From NCBI GenBank assembly GCA_964468375.1, contig CAYXUW010000078.1, forward strand, positions 1-11,352: 11,352 nt of DNA, in the 5' to 3' direction. The position numbers and the translations under genes were made by a program. The notes beneath the pieces are model-generated. The model was not told where the DNA came from and searched no databases. It saw nothing but the letters and a program-made list of their open reading frames with translations. Of this stretch, positions 1-4,874 are shown piece after piece (position 1 is the first letter of the stretch; each line of letters starts with the position of its first letter). This stretch comes from CAYXUW01 sp964468375 (lineage in GTDB: Bacteria; Planctomycetota; Phycisphaerae; Sedimentisphaerales; Anaerobacaceae).

Positions 1-608
1 TGCTTACCCCGAAGCTGATAGCAGGTATGAGGGCAAGCTATGATTATACACTTGTTGATGAAAGTTCTTATTCCCAAGCATTCGGATTGAGCCCGTCCAT
101 AACTTATCGTCAAACAGATTGGACTGCCTCCACCTTAACTTATACCTGGCAAAGAGCCAACTATCTCTATGGTGTAACTAACCGGGCTTTAGACAGAGAC
201 GGCCGCACCAACGCTATTTCATTTACTCAGGATGTAGCAGTGCCCAAAACAGAACTGTCTGTTCGCGGCGGTCTTCACCGGAGCTGGACAAGAACCAGCG
301 GCGATGACTATGACTTCGATTCCTTCGCGATGTCCCTGGGGCTCTGGCATCCGTTCCTTCTTGAAAACAGCAGAATATACGGCGGGTTCAGTTACGCCTG
401 GGACGACTACGGGAACCGCAACTCCAGAAGCACCATCGGTCGGAAGAGAGACGATGAACAGCTCAGGTTTTCCTGCAGCTTGAGCAAGGAAATCAGGGAA
501 AACATCACAGGTTTTATCAGCTACAGCTGGACAAACAATGAGTCTAACATAGGCCAATTCGATTACAAACGAGAGATATACACTATTGGAGTAACATATC
601 ACTTTTAG
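1..608 (+). CDS. Outer-membrane beta-barrel protein, C-terminal part (5' end outside window)
   Basis: The reading frame is open from the window edge (codon 3-5 onward), so the ATG at 27 is probably internal and the gene starts outside the window. About 200 residues are visible. They alternate polar and hydrophobic residues in many short stretches rich in Tyr, Trp and Ser (for example ASTLTYTWQRANYLYG and NITGFISYSWTNNES), separated by charged turns, and the protein ends YTIGVTYHF. A terminal Phe on an amphipathic strand is the classical outer-membrane barrel insertion signal. The turn DRDGRTN and the last strands recall the C-terminal barrel of surface lipoprotein assembly modifier (SlaM/DUF560-like) proteins, which often carry N-terminal TPR repeats; that specific assignment is inference, as the N-terminal part is not seen. 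It would act as a pore or secretion/assembly factor in the outer membrane. Confidence 0.8.
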   Translation, partial: LTPKLIAGMRASYDYTLVDESSYSQAFGLSPSITYRQTDWTASTLTYTWQRANYLYGVTNRALDRDGRTNAISFTQDVAVPKTELSVRGGLHRSWTRTSGDDYDFDSFAMSLGLWHPFLLENSRIYGGFSYAWDDYGNRNSRSTIGRKRDDEQLRFSCSLSKEIRENITGFISYSWTNNESNIGQFDYKREIYTIGVTYHF

Positions 609-642
609 CGCCGATAGTATCATCACCTACTTCACAAAAGAA

Positions 643-661
643 TTTACGAAATTGTCGTAAA
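643..661. repeat. Short inverted repeat downstream of the barrel gene
   Basis: Perfect 7-bp arms TTTACGA and TCGTAAA enclose AATTG, 34 nt after the stop codon of the barrel gene. The hairpin is AT-rich and has no T-run on the plus strand, so it is a poor intrinsic terminator; it could be an operator or an RNA-stabilising 3' hairpin. It directly abuts the direct-repeat element that follows. Confidence 0.5.
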
Positions 662-670
662 CACAACGTC

Positions 671-790
671 GAAATTGGGTTTGTTTGGGTTTGTTTTGAC
701 CAAGTGTCCAACAGGTGTTTTTCGCTGTAATTGCTTATCCTCACTGCGGTTATAAGGATTTGACTTTTTCTAAAATTGGGTTTGTTTTGC
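671..790. repeat. Intergenic T/G-rich direct repeat element ('NKPN'-type)
   Basis: The 15-mer AAATTGGGTTTGTTT occurs at 672-686 and 773-787 (101 nt apart), and the 14-mer TTGGGTTTGTTTTG at 685-698 and 776-789, giving three copies of the TTGGGTTTG core. Between them is a unit with a short dyad (ATCCT...AGGAT near 738-759). The minus strand reads through as NKPNFRKSQ ... KQTQTNPIST. From memory, peptides with runs of NKPNF/NPI are annotated again and again in Planctomycetota metagenome assemblies, which suggests a dispersed intergenic repeat read as spurious protein. I treat it as a repeat, not a gene: no start with a ribosome binding site, low complexity. Its wider distribution is unchecked. 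Confidence 0.5.
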
Positions 791-819
791 ATAATTAACC
801 TTATTTTGATTGAAATTTC

Positions 820-831
820 CTGTCATGACAG
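820..831. promoter_or_regulatory. 12-bp perfect palindrome, possible operator
   Basis: CTGTCATGACAG is a perfect palindrome lying between the T/G repeat and the hairpin cluster. Such a symmetric site fits binding by a dimeric regulator (GntR-like sites look similar), but no regulator gene or promoter is close enough to assign it. Chance occurrence is possible. Confidence 0.3.
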
Positions 832-835
832 ACAA

Positions 836-982
836 TCTCCGCTGGGGTTTGCGCCTGCCGTATAAAAGGCAAGGCGAACTCCGCTAAAGAATCAAACTAT
901 TAAGTCGTTTCTGACCCGGACCTGCTGGTCCCACGACCTTGCCCTTCTGGGCGATGTGCAGTTTGTGATTTCGCAAACTCGG
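836..982 (-). ncRNA. Candidate structured RNA of unknown class
   Basis: Four hairpins lie side by side in this non-coding stretch, in the order a minus-strand transcript would make them: AGTTTG/CAAACT arms (960-979, 8-nt loop); GCCC/GGGC (941-952, tetraloop); a two-part stem with GGACC/GGTCC inside GTCGT/ACGAC (904-937); and an 8-bp stem CGCCTGCC / GGCA-A-GGCG with one bulged A (852-876). A strong promoter-like sequence reading into it sits at 988-1016. The last hairpin is flanked by CTCCGCT direct repeats (837-843 and 879-885). There is no convincing ORF. It does not match tmRNA, RNase P RNA, 6S RNA or any riboswitch I know. Ends are guesses, no terminator is visible, and the same hairpins could form on the plus strand. 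Confidence 0.3.
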
Positions 983-987
983 GAAGC

Positions 988-1016
988 ATTATACCAAATT
1001 TCGGGCAAAAATCAAG
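988..1016 (-). promoter_or_regulatory. Sigma-70-type promoter reading into the gene-free region
   Basis: On the minus strand a consensus -10 TATAAT (993 to 988) is preceded by TGG, an extended -10, and by TTGATT as -35 (1015 to 1010) with a 16-nt spacer. Predicted start is near 981-982. It points away from the plus-strand gene at 1201 and toward a stretch with hairpins but no gene, so its product would be an untranslated RNA or an antisense transcript into the barrel gene's 3' end. Confidence 0.5.
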
Positions 1017-1030
1017 TGAAAAGTTGCTCT

Positions 1031-1055
1031 ACCCCGCTCAGGCGCCGCGGGGGCT
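1031..1055. repeat. GC-rich palindromic repeat, copy 1
   Basis: A 25-bp sequence with CCCCGC (1032-1037) and GCGGGG (1047-1052) arms around a loop that contains the palindrome GGCGCC. A second copy with one mismatch is at 3172-3196. The following CTTTT gives weak terminator character on the plus strand. Two near-identical copies in unrelated intergenic spots about 2.1 kb apart suggest a REP-like dispersed element. Confidence 0.7.
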
Positions 1056-1127
1056 TTTAAAGCGAATCTCACGCAGGCAACGCCGCCCAGAGGACGGGGC
1101 TAAATATAGCGGCAATTATCCAGAGAA

Positions 1128-1162
1128 TAGTATTCAGAGGTCTTGGCCGGTATAATACCTCT
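1128..1162 (+). promoter_or_regulatory. Promoter with overlapping dyad, upstream of the small secreted protein
   Basis: A consensus -10 TATAAT at 1151-1156 lies 44 nt before the ATG at 1201. The matching -35 position (TAGTAT, 1128-1133, spacer 17) is poor, as expected for an activated or weak promoter. The -10 is enclosed by a dyad AGAGGT (1136-1141) / ACCTCT (1157-1162), so a protein bound there would block or modulate polymerase. The operator role is inference. Confidence 0.4.
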
Positions 1163-1200
1163 AAAAGTCGAAATGTTGAGTCCGAAACAGGAGAAAAAGT

Positions 1201-1743
1201 ATGAAAAGTAAAATGTATTTGATTTCAACAGTAATATCGGCGGTATTTGCGGCGGTGATGCTGGCGGAGGGAACGGCCAGCGAACTGACCGACAAACAGT
1301 TATCATTACAGGGGATAGAAAAGCTGTATGTTTTTGTGCAAGGATTAACAGAAGAGACCAAAAAGGAAGGGCTGACAGCTGAGCAAATACAAAGTGCAGT
1401 TGAGGACAGACTAAAGCAGATGGGCATCGAAGTTGTGTCGGAAGAAGAGAGCTTTGAGACTGCCGGCAATTCTGTTCTTTATGTAAATATCAGCGCAAAC
1501 AAGATTACCCGCAAACCGACTTTCGTTTATCACGTTGATGTTGGGATCCTGCAAGAGGTAACTTTGGTGCGGAAGCCAGAGATACGGTCTATGAGTATTA
1601 CGTGGAATAAAGGACAGATAGGGTACTGCCCAACAATTAGTTTTGCAAAGTCTTTGCGTGAGTCGGTCGGGTATTTAATGGACAGGTTTGAGGAAGACTA
1701 TCGAGCAGCTAATCCAAAGCTGAAAGAGTCTGACGCAGAATAA
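1201..1743 (+). CDS. Small secreted protein of unknown function
   Basis: 180 residues. The N-terminus has Lys residues followed by a hydrophobic stretch (MYLISTVISAVFAAVMLAEGTAS), a Sec signal peptide with likely cleavage around residue 27, so the mature protein is periplasmic or exported. No lipobox Cys is seen. The mature part looks like one alpha/beta domain: a strand (EKLYVFVQGL), a helix with EQIQSAVEDRLKQMGIEVV, a strand SVLYVNISANK, then a beta-rich part ending in a helix (SLRESVGYLMDRFEEDYRAANP). It resembles small periplasmic proteins often found as uncharacterised in Planctomycetota; I recognise no named family. The start is supported by AGGAG at 1189-1193, 7 nt before the ATG. It stands alone between two intergenic regions with its own promoter. 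Confidence 0.78.
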   Translation: MKSKMYLISTVISAVFAAVMLAEGTASELTDKQLSLQGIEKLYVFVQGLTEETKKEGLTAEQIQSAVEDRLKQMGIEVVSEEESFETAGNSVLYVNISANKITRKPTFVYHVDVGILQEVTLVRKPEIRSMSITWNKGQIGYCPTISFAKSLRESVGYLMDRFEEDYRAANPKLKESDAE

Positions 1744-1881
1744 TTTAAAAGTTAAAACTTACGCGAAAAAATTTAGGGGTTGTGGGGGATTGGGAAATGG
1801 GGTAAAATTTGTTTAGCGATGGCGGAGTAAAATCTTCGCGGAAAATGGAATAAGAATTGGCGATCACGCAAAGAAATTTTC

Positions 1882-1910
1882 TTGATTTTGGGATTGGGGT
1901 AAGGTAAGAT
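1882..1910 (+). promoter_or_regulatory. Sigma-70-type promoter of the propeller gene
   Basis: TTGATT (1882-1887) and TAAGAT (1905-1910) with a 17-nt spacer, placing the start near 1917, about 26 nt before the ATG at 1943. The rest of the intergenic stretch from 1744 is AT-rich with G-runs and shows no gene. Confidence 0.45.
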
Positions 1911-1942
1911 TTATCAAGTGAATCTTGAAAGGAGAAGGGAAA

Positions 1943-3136
1943 ATGAAAAGGCAATTTATTCTTCAAACCTGTTTAAAGCTCTTTTTGGCCGGTTTCTGGC
2001 TGTCGAGTCCGTTACTCGCCTGGAACACCGAGACTGTAGACAGCACAGGTGCAGTAGGCTTTTATACATCTATTGCTGTGGATACAAAAGGCAACCCACA
2101 CATCGGCTACAATGGCAATACCAACAGAGACCTGAAGTATGCAGTTTTCAACGGGCTAAGCTGGTATATCAGCATCATCGATAGCGCAGGAAACGTAGGC
2201 AGCCACACATCAATTGCTCTGGATGTGAACGATAACCCTCATATCAGCTACTATGATTATACTAACAGTGCCTTGAAGTATGCAGCCTTCAACGGTACGA
2301 CATGGGACATCGAAACCGTCGACAGCATCGGGACTGTAGGTTACTTCACATCAATTGCCCTAGATGCAAACGGCAATCCACACATCAGCTACCACGATGA
2401 GACTAACACTGCCCTGAAGTATGCCACCTTTAATGGTTCGACGTGGGATATCAATACCGTAGACAGTACAGAAGATGATGTAGGTTGGTACACATCTATT
2501 GCCGTGGATGCAAACGGCGTTCCACACATAAGCTACCGTGATAATACCAAAGAAGACCTGAAGTACGCAACTTTCAATAAAATCAAAATGATTTGGGACA
2601 TCGAAGTCGTCGACAGCACAGGAAACGTGGGCAACTACACATCTATTGCTCTGGATGCAGACGGCAACCCACACATCAGCTACTTTGACTATACCAATAC
2701 CAACCTGAAGCACGCGGCCTTTAACGGTTCGACCTGGGACATCGAAACCGTCGATACTGTAGGGAATGTAGGCAACTGCTCATCTATTACTCTGGATGCA
2801 AACGACAACCCTCATATCAGCTACTATGATTCTTCCAACACCGCCCTGAAGTACGCAGCCTTCAACGGTATGACCTGGGATATCAATACAATCGATAGTA
2901 CAGGGAATGTGGGAGGCAGCACATCCATTGCTCTGGATGCCGGCGGCAATCCACACATCAGCTACAGGGATTACGGTAACGAGGATTTGAAATACGCGTT
3001 TGATTGCCGATATAAACTTCTCGGTGATATGAATAATGATTGCAAAGTCAACTTTCGAGACATTGCATTGGTAGCGAGGAATTGGTTAATCAATTGTGGT
3101 AAGGCGCCGGACGACCCGAATTGCATACCTGAATAG
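1943..3136 (+). CDS. Secreted seven-repeat beta-propeller protein with C-terminal dockerin-like domain
   Basis: 397 residues from the ATG at 1943, chosen over the upstream TTG at 1925 because AGGAG (1930-1934) sits 8 nt before it and the signal peptide then starts properly (MKRQFILQ...SSPLLA, cleavage near 26). Residues 27-354 are seven copies of a ~47-residue unit of the form W(D)I.TVDS.GNVG..TSIALDANGNPHISY.D..N..LKYAAFNG (conserved SIA/SIT at 43, 90, 137, 185, 234, 281 and 328). The first WNTETVDS strand (27-34) has no unit before it and the last unit lacks that strand, which is how a seven-bladed propeller closes its ring. Residues 361-382 carry one calcium loop with D362, N364, D366, N370, D373, then ALVARNWL, as in single-repeat dockerin-like tails of Phycisphaerae. 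Likely an exported binding or surface protein; ligand unknown. No catalytic residues are evident. Confidence 0.92.
   Translation: MKRQFILQTCLKLFLAGFWLSSPLLAWNTETVDSTGAVGFYTSIAVDTKGNPHIGYNGNTNRDLKYAVFNGLSWYISIIDSAGNVGSHTSIALDVNDNPHISYYDYTNSALKYAAFNGTTWDIETVDSIGTVGYFTSIALDANGNPHISYHDETNTALKYATFNGSTWDINTVDSTEDDVGWYTSIAVDANGVPHISYRDNTKEDLKYATFNKIKMIWDIEVVDSTGNVGNYTSIALDADGNPHISYFDYTNTNLKHAAFNGSTWDIETVDTVGNVGNCSSITLDANDNPHISYYDSSNTALKYAAFNGMTWDINTIDSTGNVGGSTSIALDAGGNPHISYRDYGNEDLKYAFDCRYKLLGDMNNDCKVNFRDIALVARNWLINCGKAPDDPNCIPE
2021..3004 (+). repeat. Tandem ~141-bp repeats encoding propeller blades
   Basis: Seven in-frame units, each 141 to 147 nt, encode the blades. DNA identity between units remains visible, for example CACATCAGCTAC after AACGGCAAYCC, and GGAACGTAGGC/GGGAATGTAGGC variants. 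Unit 4-5 is longer (insertions near TEDDVGWY and NKIKMIW), breaking the regular 47-residue spacing. Such repeats can gain or lose copies by recombination. Confidence 0.8.
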
Positions 3137-3171
3137 GTTGTATTTTCAGCACACATCAATTTGATTGAAGA

Positions 3172-3196
3172 ACCCCGCTTAGGCGCCGCGGGGGCT
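3172..3196. repeat. GC-rich palindromic repeat, copy 2
   Basis: Same 25-bp sequence as at 1031-1055, differing only by T for C at its ninth base. Arms CCCCGC (3173-3178) and GCGGGG (3188-3193). It lies 35 nt after the propeller gene's stop codon and just past the recombinase terminator, so it may serve as a 3' hairpin for the plus-strand transcript, though no T-run follows on that strand. Confidence 0.7.
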
Positions 3197-3206
3197 AAAG
3201 TCAAAC

Positions 3207-3238
3207 AAAAACCCCCGAAGTTTTCGTCTTCGGGGGTT
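3207..3238 (-). terminator. Intrinsic terminator of the tyrosine recombinase gene
   Basis: An 11-bp perfect stem (AACCCCCGAAG 3210-3220 / CTTCGGGGGTT 3228-3238) with a 7-nt loop, followed on the minus strand by TTTTTGTTTG. It begins 27 nt past the stop codon at 3266. The plus strand has no T-run after the stem, so it works in one direction only. Confidence 0.87.
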
Positions 3239-3265
3239 GAAACATATCGAAAAGCAGTTTTATTT

Positions 3266-4288
3266 TTACCAGTTCTCTTCGCCGTTGCCGCCTTCGCTGT
3301 TATCTCTGGGGTGGGCTTTATCGTAGACCTTTTTGAGTTTCTTTGTCGTGAGGTGGGTGTAGACTTGAGTGGTCGAAAGCGACTGATGGCCGAGCAGCTC
3401 CTGAACGCTTCTCAAATCGGCGCCGTTATTGAGCATATGGGTTGCGAAGCTGTGCCGGAGTGTATGCGGGCTGATATTCGGGTCGAGGCCGGCGGCTTTG
3501 AGGTATTTGTCCATCTTTCGACGAACGCTGCGGGTGCTGAGGCGCTGGCCGTGCTTATTAACGAAGAGGACTTTCGAATCGAAATTGGGGTTGCTGGCGG
3601 CTCTTTTGTTTCTGAACTCCATATAGTGCTGGATGACCTGCAGGGCGGAGGTTCCGATAGGCGCGATTCTTTCCTTTTTGCCCTTTCCTCTGACGTGGAC
3701 GACTTCGCCGAGGAAGTCGACATCGTCCATATTTAAGGCGACAAGCTCGCTGACCCTCATACCGGTGCTGTAAAGTGTTTCCATAATAGCGCGGTCTCTT
3801 GCTCCGAGCCAGTTATCCATCGGCGGGGTTTCAAGCAGCCGTTTAATCTCTTCGTATTCGAGGAAACGCGGGAGCTTTTTGTCCTGCTTGGGGGTTCTGA
3901 CGGCCATAACGGGATTTAAGCTGAGTTGTTTTCTCTTGATAAGAAACTTGTAGAAGCTTCGCAGGGTCGCAAGCTTTCGGGCCATGGTTGTCTTGGAATA
4001 TTTCTCCTCATTTAGATGAGCCAGGTATGCCCGGACGGTATTGACATCGGCAGCAAGGAGGAGCTGGTCGACCTTAAGATTAGTCCGGGTTGCGACGGCA
4101 GTAGCGGTGCCCTGCTGCTGAGCAAGAAATGAACCGTGCTCACCGGGCTGGGGTGTATCAGAGCGGGACATCAGGAACTGGCCGAACTGGCTCAGGTCAG
4201 CACCGTAGCACTTGGACGTGTGCTCGGAAAAGCGTTTTTCAAATTTGAGGTAATTTAGAAAATCGTGAATAATCGTACTATCTTCCAT
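3266..4288 (-). CDS. xerC: XerC/XerD-type tyrosine recombinase
   Basis: 340 residues. Tyrosine recombinases of this group resolve chromosome dimers at dif near the division septum; related ones act as integrases. All catalytic residues are seen: R178 (TGMRVSEL), K202 (GKGKKER), H275 and R278 (HTLRHSFATHML), H301 (LLGHQSLSTTQ) and nucleophile Y310 (QVYTHLT). The N-terminal SAM-like DNA-binding domain (about 1-130) includes the typical HTSKCYGADLSQFGQFL and KLATLRSFYKFL helices. Between them, residues 42-80 form a polar, Gln/Thr/Ala-rich insertion not found in usual ~300-residue XerC/D. An AGGTG lies 5 nt before the ATG. No phage or transposon genes accompany it and the terminator makes it a single-gene unit, so a housekeeping Xer role is more likely than an integrase. 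Whether it is XerC or XerD cannot be settled here. Confidence 0.93.
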   Translation of the reverse strand: MEDSTIIHDFLNYLKFEKRFSEHTSKCYGADLSQFGQFLMSRSDTPQPGEHGSFLAQQQGTATAVATRTNLKVDQLLLAADVNTVRAYLAHLNEEKYSKTTMARKLATLRSFYKFLIKRKQLSLNPVMAVRTPKQDKKLPRFLEYEEIKRLLETPPMDNWLGARDRAIMETLYSTGMRVSELVALNMDDVDFLGEVVHVRGKGKKERIAPIGTSALQVIQHYMEFRNKRAASNPNFDSKVLFVNKHGQRLSTRSVRRKMDKYLKAAGLDPNISPHTLRHSFATHMLNNGADLRSVQELLGHQSLSTTQVYTHLTTKKLKKVYDKAHPRDNSEGGNGEENW

Positions 4289-4325
4289 AATCGCACCTAC
4301 CTATTATTAGTTGAGCTCACCGGAT

Positions 4326-4331
4326 ATTATA
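4326..4331 (-). promoter_or_regulatory. -10 element upstream of the recombinase gene
   Basis: Minus-strand TATAAT about 38 nt before the recombinase ATG, giving a start near 4319. The -35 position falls in the A/T-rich terminator hairpin of the upstream gene and shows no good match, so strength is uncertain. Confidence 0.35.
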
Positions 4332-4339
4332 GCTGAGCC

Positions 4340-4359
4340 AAAAAAGTTATTTTAACTTT
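4340..4359 (-). terminator. AT-rich terminator-like hairpin after the small gene
   Basis: AAAGTTA / TAACTTT form a perfect 7-bp stem with a 3-nt loop (4343-4359), starting at the base after the TAG stop and ending in six Ts on the minus strand. The stem is AT-rich, so termination would be partial. It separates the small gene from the recombinase. Confidence 0.5.
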
Positions 4360-4617
4360 CTAAAATCCTAATTCTCCCGGGTAGTCCTCCTGCAAAACCG
4401 GGTCCCTTTCACATAAAATTTTGTCGGCCTGGCAAATGAGCGATTCGGTAAGTTTGAAGCTGAGGACTGCGGCATCAAACCAATCGAAATTCGTTTTTTC
4501 GTCTCTGGCCTGCTCAATGAATGCATCAAGGAGCTTGTCTTCGGAACCGCTTTCATAACGGAATATGAATTTTTCCGAGGCCTTGTTTAATACGAGCTGT
4601 TGCTTTCTTCTTTTCAC
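4360..4617 (-). CDS. Small cytoplasmic protein of unknown function
   Basis: 85 residues from GTG 4617, chosen because GAAGG (4632 to 4628) lies 10 nt upstream and the protein then begins VKRRKQQLVLN. An in-frame GTG at 4638 would give 92 residues but has no ribosome binding site. The protein has a basic start, then a mixed strand (KFIFRYESGSEDKLL) and helices (DAFIEQARDEKTNFDWFDAAVLSFKLTESLI), and an acidic tail with ERDPVLQEDYPGELGF. There is no signal peptide or membrane segment. Composition is coding-like, with well balanced codons, and a terminator follows directly. I recognise no family; it may be conserved within Phycisphaerae. Upstream boxes look like sigma-28 promoters, which would hint at co-regulation with motility genes (weak inference). 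Confidence 0.72.
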   Translation of the reverse strand: MKRRKQQLVLNKASEKFIFRYESGSEDKLLDAFIEQARDEKTNFDWFDAAVLSFKLTESLICQADKILCERDPVLQEDYPGELGF

Positions 4618-4671
4618 TGTTAAGCTACCTTCGCTCACGCAAAAATCGGTTTATCCGTGTTCTCATATCTT

Positions 4672-4698
4672 TTATCGGCCTAAAAGCCGGACACTTGT
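4672..4698 (-). promoter_or_regulatory. FliA (sigma-28)-like promoter, proximal copy
   Basis: Minus strand: GCCGATAA (4679 to 4672) is identical to the enterobacterial FliA -10. Eleven nt upstream is ACAAGTGT (4698 to 4691), 5 of 8 matches to the -35 TAAAGTTT, at the standard spacing. Predicted start is about 48 nt before the GTG at 4617. Binding specificity of sigma-28 in this lineage is assumed to be similar. Confidence 0.35.
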
Positions 4699-4726
4699 GC
4701 GAAAACTTCGATTTTTTTGCGGTAAA

Positions 4727-4741
4727 TTCGATAAAATCGAA
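4727..4741. promoter_or_regulatory. Inverted repeat between the two promoter-like boxes
   Basis: TTCGAT-AAA-ATCGAA is a perfect 15-bp dyad placed 29 nt upstream of the proximal sigma-28-like box. It may be an operator. A hairpin with a 3-nt loop is possible but weak. Confidence 0.3.
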
Positions 4742-4765
4742 CCTCTGGGCATCACTACAACGCTT

Positions 4766-4793
4766 TTATCGGCCAATAAGACGGGTGTCTTTA
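4766..4793 (-). promoter_or_regulatory. FliA (sigma-28)-like promoter, distal copy
   Basis: A second GCCGATAA (4773 to 4766), part of an exact 12-bp direct repeat (4763-4774 and 4669-4680, 94 nt apart). TAAAGACA (4793 to 4786) is a partial -35 match with TAAA 16 nt away, one more than the standard 15. The two copies could be tandem promoters, or the repeat could be a regulator binding site. Confidence 0.3.
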
Positions 4794-4874
4794 CAAATTG
4801 GAGAGAATATCAATAAATTAGGCGTAAATTCGGATAAATTTTATTGGTCTGTGCCGGATTGGGGGGGCTGTCTG

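Noticed and set aside
219..626. 135-codon minus-strand frame opposite the barrel gene
   Set aside because: Shadow of a gene whose plus-strand product has clear beta-barrel strands and a terminal Phe.
583..792. 69-codon minus-strand reading frame (NKPNF...QTNPIST)
   Set aside because: Low-complexity repeat translation without a ribosome binding site, running into the barrel gene's 3' end; treated as a repeat.
860..890. Fluoride riboswitch-like word GGAGTTCGCC on the minus strand
   Set aside because: The required pseudoknot partners and the conserved 3' GCTGATG segment are absent, and no fluoride exporter or enzyme gene follows.
904..937. SRP RNA-like word AGGTCCGG on the minus strand
   Set aside because: The rest of the SRP apical loop (GGAAGCAGCC-type) and the asymmetric bulge are missing.
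1745..1966. 73-codon minus-strand frame upstream of the propeller gene
   Set aside because: AT-rich, Phe/Pro-rich peptide across a promoter region, no start signal.
2021..3004. Repeats considered as a CRISPR array
   Set aside because: Units are ~141 bp, contiguous, in frame and protein-coding; no short repeat/spacer alternation.
3161..3736. 191-codon plus-strand frame over the recombinase 3' end
   Set aside because: Begins in the palindromic repeat and terminator and lies opposite the catalytic domain of the recombinase.
3266..4288. Recombinase as integrase of a mobile island
   Set aside because: No att-like duplications, excisionase, phage or conjugation genes nearby, and the tRNA is 7 kb away in a different unit; a housekeeping Xer is simpler.
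4861..4867. Run of seven G residues just past the radical SAM stop
   Set aside because: Homopolymer in non-coding DNA; no frame to shift and no G-quadruplex pattern of four tracts.
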